Under the pieces are notes generated by a model that worked only from the letters and a program-made list of their open reading frames with translations, had not been told where the DNA came from and ran no database searches. Source: SIG510 sp045540975 (GTDB lineage Bacteria; Bacillota; Clostridia; Oscillospirales; JAAYXM01). From it: a stretch of 7,818 bases of DNA. The translations under genes and the position numbers were made by a program. This document shows positions 1 to 5,888 of this stretch, piece after piece. The DNA is taken from the NCBI GenBank assembly GCA_045540975.1, contig JAZQIE010000121.1, forward strand, positions 1 to 7,818, read 5' to 3'. Positions within the stretch are counted from its first letter, which is position 1, and each line of letters opens with the position of its first letter.

Positions 1-59
1 TATCGCCTCCGCAAAAATCGTTTCTGCGCCATCCTATGCAAATTCGGTAAAAATGACAC

Positions 60-86
60 AAAAAAAGACCGCCATCGGCGGCCTTT
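60..86 (-). terminator. Intrinsic terminator of the rubrerythrin gene
   Basis: On the minus strand, 8 bases after the rubrerythrin stop codon, there is a 10-bp stem (arms at 77-86 and 64-73, one G-T wobble) closed by a 3-base loop. It runs straight into a tract of seven T at 60-66. This is a textbook Rho-independent terminator for leftward transcription. Read on the plus strand the hairpin is followed by a weaker T-rich stretch (84-95), so it may also slow rightward transcripts. Confidence 0.88.
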
Positions 87-94
87 CTTGTCTC

Positions 95-628
95 TTAGTA
101 GTTGGTTGCGCGGAGTTCGAAGTATGCCTGCGGATGGAAGCAGGTCGGGCAGACTTCCGGAGCGGAGGTGCCGACATGGACATGACCGCAGTTGCGGCAG
201 AACCAAACGGTTTCCTCGGTACGTGCGAAGACCTTGCCGGTTTTCACGTTATCGAGCAGAGCGAGGTAGCGCTCTTCGTGTTCCTTTTCCACCTTTGCAA
301 CGTTTTCAAACTGAACAGCGAGAGCCTCAAAGCCTTCTTCATGAGCGACGCGAGCGAATTCCGCGTACATATCGGTCCATTCGTAATGCTCGCCCTCAGC
401 CGCGTGCTGCAGATTTTCCGCGGTGGTGCCGATGCCGCCGAGATGCTTAAACCAAAGCTTTGCGTGTTCCTTTTCGTTGTCTGCGGTTGCGAGGAACAGA
501 CTTGCGATCTGCTCATAGCCGTCCTTCTTTGCCTTGGAAGCGTAGTAAGTGTACTTGTTGCGCGCCTGACTTTCGCCTGCGAAAGCCGCCCAAAGATTCT
601 GTTCTGTCTTGGTTCCCTTCAAGTTCAT
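95..628 (-). CDS. rbr: Rubrerythrin
   Basis: A 177-residue cytoplasmic non-haem iron protein. Rubrerythrins reduce hydrogen peroxide to water in anaerobes, taking electrons from NADH or ferredoxin through rubredoxin-type carriers. The N-terminal four-helix ferritin-like domain (about 1-135) carries the di-iron ligands: E19 in AGESQAR, E52 and H55 in NEKEH, E80 and E83 in GEHYE, and E114 with H117 in the second ExxH. The C-terminal rubredoxin-like domain (about 140-177) has the four iron-binding cysteines C144, C147, C160 and C163 in a CX2C-X12-CX2C arrangement. Length and layout match classical rubrerythrin, with both domains complete. The ATG at 628 is chosen because AAGGGAG lies 8 bases upstream (637-643) and the protein then begins like family members. 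The frame extends upstream to an ATG at 688, but that would place the promoter inside the gene. It follows spoIIR on the same strand and has its own promoter and terminator. Confidence 0.96.
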   Translation of the reverse strand: MNLKGTKTEQNLWAAFAGESQARNKYTYYASKAKKDGYEQIASLFLATADNEKEHAKLWFKHLGGIGTTAENLQHAAEGEHYEWTDMYAEFARVAHEEGFEALAVQFENVAKVEKEHEERYLALLDNVKTGKVFARTEETVWFCRNCGHVHVGTSAPEVCPTCFHPQAYFELRATNY

Positions 629-659
629 GGTAAAATCTCCCTTCAAAATATTTTTTCTT

Positions 660-688
660 ATCATACCGCGTTTTTTCCGGATTGTCAA
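660..688 (-). promoter_or_regulatory. Sigma-A-type promoter of rubrerythrin
   Basis: Leftward promoter with a perfect -35 TTGACA (683-688), a 17-bp spacer and the -10 TATGAT (660-665, five of six). The predicted transcript start is near 653, which gives a leader of about 25 bases before the ATG. The -35 box overlaps the TGA stop codon of spoIIR (685-687). A small inverted repeat (CAATT-3-AATTG, 686-698) covers part of the -35 and could be an operator, but that is weak. The near-consensus boxes imply strong expression independent of spoIIR. Confidence 0.8.
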
Positions 689-1284
689 TTCAAAATTGCT
701 TCGATTTTATGCCGCAGTTTTCCCGCCAGCTCCACCGTGAAAAAACGGTAGCGTGTGACCGTGTCGCCGCGTGTGAGCAGTGCCTTTTCCGCATCGGTCA
801 AATCGCTTGCCGCGGTTTGAATCGCGGTGGGGGAGAGGCACAGCGGCGGAAAGAGAACACACCAAAAATTCTGTCCTTTGCCCTCGCCCAATGTAAGGGT
901 GACCGCGTGGTAGTCGCCCGCGGGCAGGCGAAAGCCGGCATAGGATTTGGTGGGGAAATACCCGTGTGTCATCCGCGCGGTCGCGCGGTAAGACACCCCG
1001 TACCGTGAAAGGGCACGGTTTGCGAGTTCCTCCAAATCACCGAGATGTGCGGAAAAAACTTCCTCCGCCTCCTTGCGTGCGGCGGTGTCGCGGGTGAGTG
1101 TTTCCGCATATCCCACCACCGCATCACGGACCGCGCGCTTGATTTCCTGGTCATACGGCAAATCCGAATTTGCAATCACGTGAAAGCGCACCAAATCCTC
1201 CGCAAGTGCGCTCTGCACCGCCCCCGCACGGAAAAGCACGCCGACACCCAAAAGCAGTGCGAGGAAAAAGAACATTCGCTTCAT
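685..1284 (-). CDS. spoIIR: Stage II sporulation protein R
   Basis: A 199-residue exported signalling protein of endospore formation. In Bacillus and Clostridia, SpoIIR is made in the forespore under sigma-F and secreted into the intermembrane space. There it triggers the membrane protease SpoIIGA to activate pro-sigma-E in the mother cell. Visible here are an N-terminal hydrophobic signal or anchor segment (about residues 4-22), the family hallmark RFHVIANSD (33-41), and the block GEGKGQNFWCVLFPPLC (133-149). The start is secure: AGGAGG (1293-1298) lies 8 bases before the ATG. It is a little shorter than the Bacillus subtilis protein, with both signature blocks intact. It is transcribed divergently from the operon on the right and followed by rubrerythrin with no terminator between. 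A candidate sigma-F promoter lies just upstream. Confidence 0.95.
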   Translation of the reverse strand: MKRMFFFLALLLGVGVLFRAGAVQSALAEDLVRFHVIANSDLPYDQEIKRAVRDAVVGYAETLTRDTAARKEAEEVFSAHLGDLEELANRALSRYGVSYRATARMTHGYFPTKSYAGFRLPAGDYHAVTLTLGEGKGQNFWCVLFPPLCLSPTAIQTAASDLTDAEKALLTRGDTVTRYRFFTVELAGKLRHKIEAILN

Positions 1285-1304
1285 GAATCACACCTCCTTT
1301 TTTT

Positions 1305-1333
1305 GTTATACCCAAATGATTTTTCATTGATAC
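1305..1333 (-). promoter_or_regulatory. Candidate sigma-F promoter of spoIIR
   Basis: Reading leftward: GTATC (1329-1333), 15 bases, then GGGTATAAC (1305-1313). This resembles the Bacillus sigma-F pattern (GYWTA -35, about 15-16 bp, GGnnAnAnT-like -10) with one departure in each box. Sigma-F control is what is known for spoIIR in model spore formers. A housekeeping reading is poor because no TTGACA-like box sits at the right distance from TATAAC. One concern is that the expected start near 1298 falls at the edge of the ribosome binding site, giving a very short leader. Confidence 0.42.
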
Positions 1334-1355
1334 ATAAAAAGTTTTATGTTATAAT
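1327..1355 (+). promoter_or_regulatory. Sigma-A-type promoter with extended -10 for the rightward operon
   Basis: The -35 TTGATA (1327-1332, five of six), an exact 17-bp spacer, and a perfect -10 TATAAT (1350-1355) preceded by TG at 1347-1348 (extended -10). The predicted start is near 1362, about 30 bases before the first ATG at 1392. This is the only good rightward promoter I found, and it should drive all six downstream genes. Confidence 0.85.
1332..1349. promoter_or_regulatory. Perfect 18-bp palindrome in the promoter spacer, candidate operator
   Basis: ACATAAAA (1332-1339), AG, TTTTATGT (1342-1349): an exact 8-2-8 inverted repeat occupying the space between the -35 and -10 boxes of the rightward promoter. 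It touches the -35 of the putative leftward sigma-F promoter. Position and symmetry fit a dimeric repressor site. The binding protein is unknown; the Lrp/AsnC regulator encoded as the second gene of this operon is one candidate. A direct repeat TGTTAT-AA-TGTTAT (1347-1360) also spans the -10. Confidence 0.6.
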
Positions 1356-1378
1356 GTTATCAAGTATATATGTATGAG

Positions 1379-1383
1379 AGGAG
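1379..1383 (+). promoter_or_regulatory. Ribosome binding site that sets the PHP gene start
   Basis: AGGAG lies 8 bases before the ATG at 1392. It falls inside the extra codons that an upstream ATG at 1374 would add, so 1392 is the likely start. Confidence 0.8.
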
Positions 1384-1391
1384 TGATACGG

Positions 1392-2201
1392 ATGATTTGT
1401 GATACACATACCCATTCCATGTATTCGTTTGACGGGGTGGAGACGGTTGCCGAAATGTGCGAAACCGCAATCGGAAAGGGCGTAGGTGTCCTTGCGATTA
1501 CAGATCATACCGAGGTGTTATCCTCCAAGAATATGGATGCTTCCGAGCGCCGCAGACTGCGTGAGCAAGCGGCGGCAATCCGCGAGGCGCAGGCGCATTA
1601 TGCGGGACGCCTCAAGCTTCTCTACGCCTGCGAGTTGGGTCAGCCGCAGTTCAATCCCGCGTGGGCGGACGAGATGGGGAAGTACCCGTTTGACATGGTC
1701 ATCGGCTCCATCCATTTTAAGAAGGGTGACATTGACTTATACGATGTGACATACACCCCCGAGAATCGGGATACCTGCGTCCGCGAGTATTTTTCCGATA
1801 CCAAGGAAATGATTTTGCGCGGCGGCTTTCACACCCTCGGGCATTTAGACTACATCCTGCGCCGTATGCAGGGTTGTTTTGACGGGAAACCGGGCTACAC
1901 CCAATACCGCGACGAGGTGGATGAAATCCTCTCCATGCTGGTAGAACGCGGCATTGCGCTTGAGGTCAACACCGCGGGAAAACGCAAATGGCTGGCGTCC
2001 CTCATCGAGCAGTGGATTTTGGAGCGCTATCGTGCACTCGGCGGGAAATACATCACGGTGGGAAGCGATGCGCACGTAAAAGAAGACATCGGCGCGGGCG
2101 TGTCTGAGGCATATGCCCTCATCCGAAGAGCGGGATTTTCCGAAATCGTTTATTTTGAACAGGGGCAGCCGATTGCTGTGCCGCTGAAAGGAGAAGCATG
2201 A
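1392..2201 (+). CDS. PHP-domain phosphoesterase, histidinol-phosphatase (HisJ/HisK) family
   Basis: A 269-residue cytoplasmic metal-dependent phosphoesterase with a single PHP (polymerase and histidinol phosphatase) domain spanning nearly the whole chain. The metal-ligand motifs appear in the expected order: D4-x-H6-x-H8 in DTHTHS, D38-H39 in ITDHTE, E81 in CELGQ, H108 in GSIHF, H151 and D153 in LGHLD, and D226 and H228 in GSDAH. Family members of this type remove phosphate from L-histidinol phosphate in histidine synthesis, but related PHP proteins use other phosphoesters. No other histidine gene is in view, so the substrate is not fixed by context. It is the first gene of the operon. Its stop codon overlaps the start of the Lrp/AsnC gene, suggesting translational coupling. 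The fold call is firm, the exact substrate less so. Confidence 0.88.
   Translation: MICDTHTHSMYSFDGVETVAEMCETAIGKGVGVLAITDHTEVLSSKNMDASERRRLREQAAAIREAQAHYAGRLKLLYACELGQPQFNPAWADEMGKYPFDMVIGSIHFKKGDIDLYDVTYTPENRDTCVREYFSDTKEMILRGGFHTLGHLDYILRRMQGCFDGKPGYTQYRDEVDEILSMLVERGIALEVNTAGKRKWLASLIEQWILERYRALGGKYITVGSDAHVKEDIGAGVSEAYALIRRAGFSEIVYFEQGQPIAVPLKGEA
2187..2193 (+). promoter_or_regulatory. Ribosome binding site of the Lrp/AsnC gene
   Basis: AAAGGAG lies within the end of the PHP gene. It is 4 bases from an ATG at 2198 and 7 bases from a second ATG at 2201. The 7-base spacing favours 2201, though both codons give almost the same protein. Confidence 0.65.
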
Positions 2202-2683
2202 TGAAAGAGATTTTACGTTATCTGGAAGCCAACGGCCGCGCGGATGCGGCGGAAATCGCCGCCGCACTCGGACGTGACGAGAGCGAGGTCGCGGAGATTT
2301 TGAAAACCTGCGCGGACCAAAAAATCATTTTGGGCTACAAGGCGCTCATCGATTGGGAGCGCACCGGAATTGATATCACCGCCGCGCAAATCTCCATCAA
2401 GATTCAGCCGCAGCGCGGAGACGGGTTTGCCCGTGTTGCCGAGCGCATCTGCGAGTATGACGAGGTGGAGAGCGTGACCTTGATGTCGGGCGGTGAGTTT
2501 GACCTCTTGGTACGAATCGAGGGCAAGAGCCTCAAGGAAGTGGCAATGTTTGTGGCGGAAAAACTCGCGCCGCTGGATTGTGTCACCTCCACCGCGACCC
2601 ATTTCGAACTCCAAAAATTCAAAGACAGCGGTGTCAGTCTGAATAAGCCGCACGGGGATCAGGAACGCCTGACCCGTCTGTAA
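2201..2683 (+). CDS. Lrp/AsnC-family transcriptional regulator (AlaR/YugG-like)
   Basis: A 160-residue DNA-binding regulator. An N-terminal winged helix-turn-helix (about residues 13-50, with GYKALIDWERTG following the recognition helix) is joined to a C-terminal RAM/AsnC ligand-binding and oligomerisation domain (about 61-140, core MSGGEFDLLVRIEG at 95-108). Family members form dimers to octamers, sense amino acids and often control adjacent amino-acid genes. The sequence and its pairing with a PLP aminotransferase resemble Bacillus subtilis AlaR-AlaT (YugG-YugH). By analogy it probably responds to an amino acid such as alanine and controls the next gene; this is inference. The start at 2201 overlaps the preceding stop codon by one base (TGATG). 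The aminotransferase follows after 11 bases. Confidence 0.9.
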   Translation: MKEILRYLEANGRADAAEIAAALGRDESEVAEILKTCADQKIILGYKALIDWERTGIDITAAQISIKIQPQRGDGFARVAERICEYDEVESVTLMSGGEFDLLVRIEGKSLKEVAMFVAEKLAPLDCVTSTATHFELQKFKDSGVSLNKPHGDQERLTRL

Positions 2684-2686
2684 GGA
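2682..2686 (+). promoter_or_regulatory. Ribosome binding site that sets the aminotransferase start
   Basis: AAGGA begins within the regulator's stop codon and lies 8 bases before the ATG at 2695. The ATGs at 2686 and 2689 are too close to it. Confidence 0.65.
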
Positions 2687-2694
2687 TGATGACA

Positions 2695-3855
2695 ATGGAT
2701 TATCAAAACTATATTTCCCGCCGCGTGCGCGGAATCAAGCCCTCGGGGATTCGGAAATTCTTCGATTTGCTCGACGGACGTGACAACGTGATTTCGCTCG
2801 GCATCGGTGAGCCGGATTTTGTCACCCCGTGGCACATCCGCGATGCGGGTATCCGCTCCTTGGAGCGCGGCTATACCCACTATACTCCCAATGCGGGTAC
2901 TATGGAGCTGCGCCGTTCTATCAGCGGATACATGGAGCGCAGATTTTCTCTCTCCTATGACCCCGCGGATGAGATTCTGGTCACGGTGGGCGGCAGCGAG
3001 GCGATTGACCTTGCCATCCGCGCGCTGATTGAAACGGGAGACGAGGTGCTTCTGCCCGAGCCTGCCTTTGTGTGTTACAGCCCCATCGGTCAGCTCACGG
3101 GCGCGAAGGTGGTCTCGATTCCGACAAGCGCGGAGAACGGCTTTGCGCTGGACCCTGCGGCGCTTGAGGCGGCAATCACACCGCAGAGTAAACTTCTGGT
3201 GCTGCCGTTTCCCAATAACCCGACCGGCGCGACATTGGAAGGGGAAAGCCTCCAAAAAGTTGCGGAAATCGCAAAAAAACATGATTTGATTGTTCTGAGT
3301 GATGAAATTTATGCGGAACTCTCCTATGAGGGCGAGCACGTTTCCATCGCATCCCTCCCGGGGATGGCTGAGCGTACCGTTGTGGTGGGCGGCTTTTCCA
3401 AGTCGTACGCGATGACGGGCTGGCGCTTGGGGTACGCGTGCGGCCCGAAGGAGATTTTGAAGGTGATGACACTCATTCACCAATACGCCATCATGTCCGC
3501 ACCCACCACCGCCCAGTACGCGGCGGTCGAAGCGCTTGACCACGGGGATGAAGACATCGCGGTCATGCGCGAGGAATACAACGAGCGCAGACTCCTGCTT
3601 GTGGAGGGCTTAAACCGTTTGGGACTCACCTGTGTTCCGCCCAAAGGCGCGTTTTACGCGTTCCCGAGCATTCGGGCGACCGGCCTTTCCAGTGAAGAAT
3701 TCTGCGAAAAGCTCCTCATTGAGCAAGGGGTTGCGGTCATCCCGGGCGGTGCTTTCGGCGCGCCGGGTGAGGGCCATGTCCGTTGCTGTTACGCAAGCTC
3801 CAAAGAAGATTTGACCGAGGCACTCCGCCGTATGGAGGTCATGCTCGGAAAGTAA
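2695..3855 (+). CDS. PLP-dependent class I/II aminotransferase (AlaT/YugH-like)
   Basis: A 386-residue cytoplasmic aminotransferase of fold type I, aspartate/alanine aminotransferase group. It moves an amino group between an amino acid and a 2-oxo acid, usually with glutamate/2-oxoglutarate as one pair. Key residues visible are N175 in NNPTG, D203 and Y206 in SDEIY, the PLP Schiff-base lysine K236 in GGFSKSYAMTGWRLGY, and the substrate-carboxylate arginine R363 in HVRCCY. The opening (SGIRKFFDL, then ISLGIGEPDFVTPW at 33-46) is typical of the YugH/AlaT branch and common in Clostridia. Length is normal and nothing is missing. The partner regulator immediately upstream supports a role in alanine or related amino-acid metabolism, but aromatic or other specificity cannot be excluded from sequence. 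The start at 2695 is chosen by ribosome-site spacing; 2686 would add three residues. Confidence 0.93.
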   Translation: MDYQNYISRRVRGIKPSGIRKFFDLLDGRDNVISLGIGEPDFVTPWHIRDAGIRSLERGYTHYTPNAGTMELRRSISGYMERRFSLSYDPADEILVTVGGSEAIDLAIRALIETGDEVLLPEPAFVCYSPIGQLTGAKVVSIPTSAENGFALDPAALEAAITPQSKLLVLPFPNNPTGATLEGESLQKVAEIAKKHDLIVLSDEIYAELSYEGEHVSIASLPGMAERTVVVGGFSKSYAMTGWRLGYACGPKEILKVMTLIHQYAIMSAPTTAQYAAVEALDHGDEDIAVMREEYNERRLLLVEGLNRLGLTCVPPKGAFYAFPSIRATGLSSEEFCEKLLIEQGVAVIPGGAFGAPGEGHVRCCYASSKEDLTEALRRMEVMLGK

Positions 3856-3867
3856 GGAGGGGTCAGT

Positions 3868-4740
3868 GTGTCCCCGATTTTTGAAAAAGCATATGCAAAA
3901 CTCAATCTCACACTCGATGTCATCGGCCGCCGTGCGGACGGGTACCACGATTTGGATATGATTATGCAGACCGTGTCCCTTTCGGATACCGTGTCGGTCC
4001 GCCGCGGGACGGGGGAGGGCATCCGTGTGATGTCAAACCTCGGGTACCTCCCGAGTGATGAGCGCAATATCGCATACGTCGCGGCAAAGGTGTTTTTTAG
4101 CGAAACCCAAACCGAATGCGACGGACTCAGCATTGTTTTGGAAAAGCGCATCCCGGTTGCGGCGGGAATGGCGGGCGGCAGTGCGGACGGCGCGGCGGTG
4201 CTCCGTGCACTCAACCGCATTTATGAAACCAACCTGCCGCTTGAAGCACTTGCCAAGATGGGAAAGCAAGTCGGTGCGGATGTGCCGTACTGTGTCTTTG
4301 GCGGTACCATGCGCGCCCAAGGCATCGGTGAGATTCTCACCCCGCTCTCTCCCATGCCCGCGTGCCATATCGTACTGTGCAAGCCGCAGTTCGGAATGAG
4401 CACCGCAAAGGTCTTCGGCGGTCTTGCGGTGGGAGAAATCAAGGCACGGCCCGATACCGAGCGTGTGATTTCCGCGCTGGATGAGGGTGACCTCAATGCA
4501 ATCGGCCGCGGACTCTCCAACGTGCTTGAGCCCGTGGTGGCGCGTGAGCACGCGGAGATTTCCGCTCTGCGCCGTATCATGATGGAGTGCGGTGCGCTCG
4601 GCGCGTGCATGAGCGGAAGCGGAAGCACCGTGTTTGGAATTTTTGCGCATGAAACACGCGCAAAAATCGCGGCATCGCGCCTGAAAAAACGCCATAAAGA
4701 CACCTTCACGGTTACACCTGTGGGGGTGCGGCATGGATAA
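3868..4740 (+). CDS. ispE: 4-diphosphocytidyl-2-C-methyl-D-erythritol kinase
   Basis: A 290-residue GHMP-superfamily kinase. IspE phosphorylates CDP-methylerythritol with ATP, the fourth step of the non-mevalonate (MEP) route to isopentenyl diphosphate, which feeds undecaprenyl carriers and quinones. Visible are the N-terminal AKLNLTLDV with K11, GYHDL (25-29), the glycine-rich ATP loop PVAAGMAGGSADGAA (96-110), the catalytic aspartate D138 in GADVPY, and the third GHMP motif MSGSGST (248-254). Length is as expected. The start is a GTG at 3868, with a strong AAGGAGG (3854-3860) 7 bases upstream. It lies 12 bases after the aminotransferase stop and overlaps the next gene by 8 bases. A 10-bp perfect hairpin lies in its 3' part (4639-4667). 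Confidence 0.96.
   Translation: MSPIFEKAYAKLNLTLDVIGRRADGYHDLDMIMQTVSLSDTVSVRRGTGEGIRVMSNLGYLPSDERNIAYVAAKVFFSETQTECDGLSIVLEKRIPVAAGMAGGSADGAAVLRALNRIYETNLPLEALAKMGKQVGADVPYCVFGGTMRAQGIGEILTPLSPMPACHIVLCKPQFGMSTAKVFGGLAVGEIKARPDTERVISALDEGDLNAIGRGLSNVLEPVVAREHAEISALRRIMMECGALGACMSGSGSTVFGIFAHETRAKIAASRLKKRHKDTFTVTPVGVRHG
4639..4667 (+). repeat. Perfect 10-bp inverted repeat inside the end of ispE
   Basis: ATTTTTGCGC (4639-4648), a 9-base loop, GCGCAAAAAT (4658-4667). It encodes part of the IspE C-terminus, ends 65 bases before the YibE/F start codon, and is not followed by a T tract. It could fold in the mRNA or be a chance of codon use. Confidence 0.6.
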
Positions 4741-5887
4741 GTGGAGAGACCGTGCGGTCTATTTTGTAACCGTTTTGGTATCCGTCTTTCTCATCTTTTT
4801 TCTAAACCGCGCGATTACGGGAAATGATTGGTTTTCCGAAATGCGCGAGGCGGAAAAACCCGTCCGCGCGCAGGTGACCGAGATTTTAGACAAAAGCGGC
4901 GGGGATTATGTGATGGACGGGGAGACCACGGTGGAGGAGTATTCCATCACCTTCCGTGCACGGATTTTGTCGGGCGCGCAAAAGGGTGAGACCGTGACCG
5001 CAAATCAGCTTTACGATTCGTACACCTCGGGCGATGTCCGTGCGGTGGAGAGTGGGGACAAAATCCTGCTTTACCCCGTGGATGCCGAGATTTACGCGCA
5101 AAACTGGACCTTTGGGGATTATATCCGTTCGGACGGAATCCTCTTTCTGTGCATTCTCTTCTTTGTGCTCATTTTACTGTTCGGGCGCGTGAAGGGGGTC
5201 CACACCATCATTTCGCTTACCTTCACCGCGCTTTCGGTGTTTTTGGTGTTTGTCCCGTCCATTTTGGTGGGGTATCACATTTATCTCACCTCGATTCTCA
5301 CCTGCATCTTCATCATTGTGATGACCCTTCTCATCATCAACGGCCCGAACAAAAAAAGCTTTGTCGCCGCGGTCGGATGTGTGAGCGGTGTGCTGGTGGC
5401 GGGGCTGATCAGTTTTGTGATGGACCGTGTCCTTTCCCTCACAGGCGTGGTGGATGAAACCTCGGTGTACCTCCAATACGTGGTGGAGGGGGTCACCATC
5501 GACCTGCGCGCGATTATTTTCGCAGGCATCATCCTCGGTGCGGTCGGCGCTGTGATGGATGTTGCAATGAGTCTTGCCTCCTCGCTTCTTGAGGTGTACG
5601 AGGTGAGCGAGAAGCCGACCGTGAAAAGCATCGTCACCTCGGGCTTTACCATCGGCCGCGATATCATGGGTACCATGGCAAATACCCTGATTCTGGCATA
5701 TATCGGAAGCTCGCTGTCCGTGGTCATCCTCTTGGTCGCGTACAACAGCTCCATGCTCGCACTCTTTAATAAAGAAATGATTATTGTTGAGATTTTGCAG
5801 GCACTTGCGGGAAGCATCGGAATCCTTTGCACGATTCCGCTCACCTCGGTGGTTGCCGCACTCACCTACGTTCGAAAGGAGAAGTAA
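4733..5887 (+). CDS. YibE/F-family multi-pass membrane protein
   Basis: A 384-residue integral membrane protein of the YibE/F-like family, whose biochemical function is not established. Layout: an N-terminal membrane helix (about 7-24), a soluble region probably outside the cell (about 28-130, beta-rich in appearance), then about seven further hydrophobic helices (roughly 134-151, 157-177, 183-203, 209-230, 259-281, 315-337 and 358-380). Conserved-looking polar signatures within the membrane part are GAVGAVMDVAMSLASS (269-284) and GRDIMGTMANTLILAY (308-323), which suggest a transport or channel-like role; this is inference only. The start overlaps the end of ispE by 8 bases, with a GGGGGTG run (4722-4728) as ribosome site, so it is probably translationally coupled. 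It ends one base before the peptidase gene. Confidence 0.88.
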   Translation: MDKWRDRAVYFVTVLVSVFLIFFLNRAITGNDWFSEMREAEKPVRAQVTEILDKSGGDYVMDGETTVEEYSITFRARILSGAQKGETVTANQLYDSYTSGDVRAVESGDKILLYPVDAEIYAQNWTFGDYIRSDGILFLCILFFVLILLFGRVKGVHTIISLTFTALSVFLVFVPSILVGYHIYLTSILTCIFIIVMTLLIINGPNKKSFVAAVGCVSGVLVAGLISFVMDRVLSLTGVVDETSVYLQYVVEGVTIDLRAIIFAGIILGAVGAVMDVAMSLASSLLEVYEVSEKPTVKSIVTSGFTIGRDIMGTMANTLILAYIGSSLSVVILLVAYNSSMLALFNKEMIIVEILQALAGSIGILCTIPLTSVVAALTYVRKEK

Positions 5888-5888
5888 A

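Noticed and set aside
1..59. Possible fragment of a gene at the left edge
   Set aside because: All short frames here lack a supported start or a recognisable sequence. A minus-strand ATG at 30-32 has no properly spaced ribosome site.
629..688. Upstream ATG extending rubrerythrin by 20 residues
   Set aside because: The extension would cover the promoter spacer and the ribosome site, and the added lysine-rich peptide does not fit the family.
53..751. 232-codon plus-strand frame across rubrerythrin
   Set aside because: It crosses the rubrerythrin terminator and runs antisense to rubrerythrin, which has intact iron ligands and its own ribosome site. It also has no ribosome binding site at its ATG.
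1305..1310. TATAAC as a housekeeping -10 for spoIIR
   Set aside because: No TTGACA-like -35 lies 16-18 bp upstream on the minus strand. The sigma-F reading fits better and agrees with known control of spoIIR.
2659..3543. 294-codon minus-strand frame under the aminotransferase
   Set aside because: It is antisense to a gene with all PLP-site residues and has no domain of its own.
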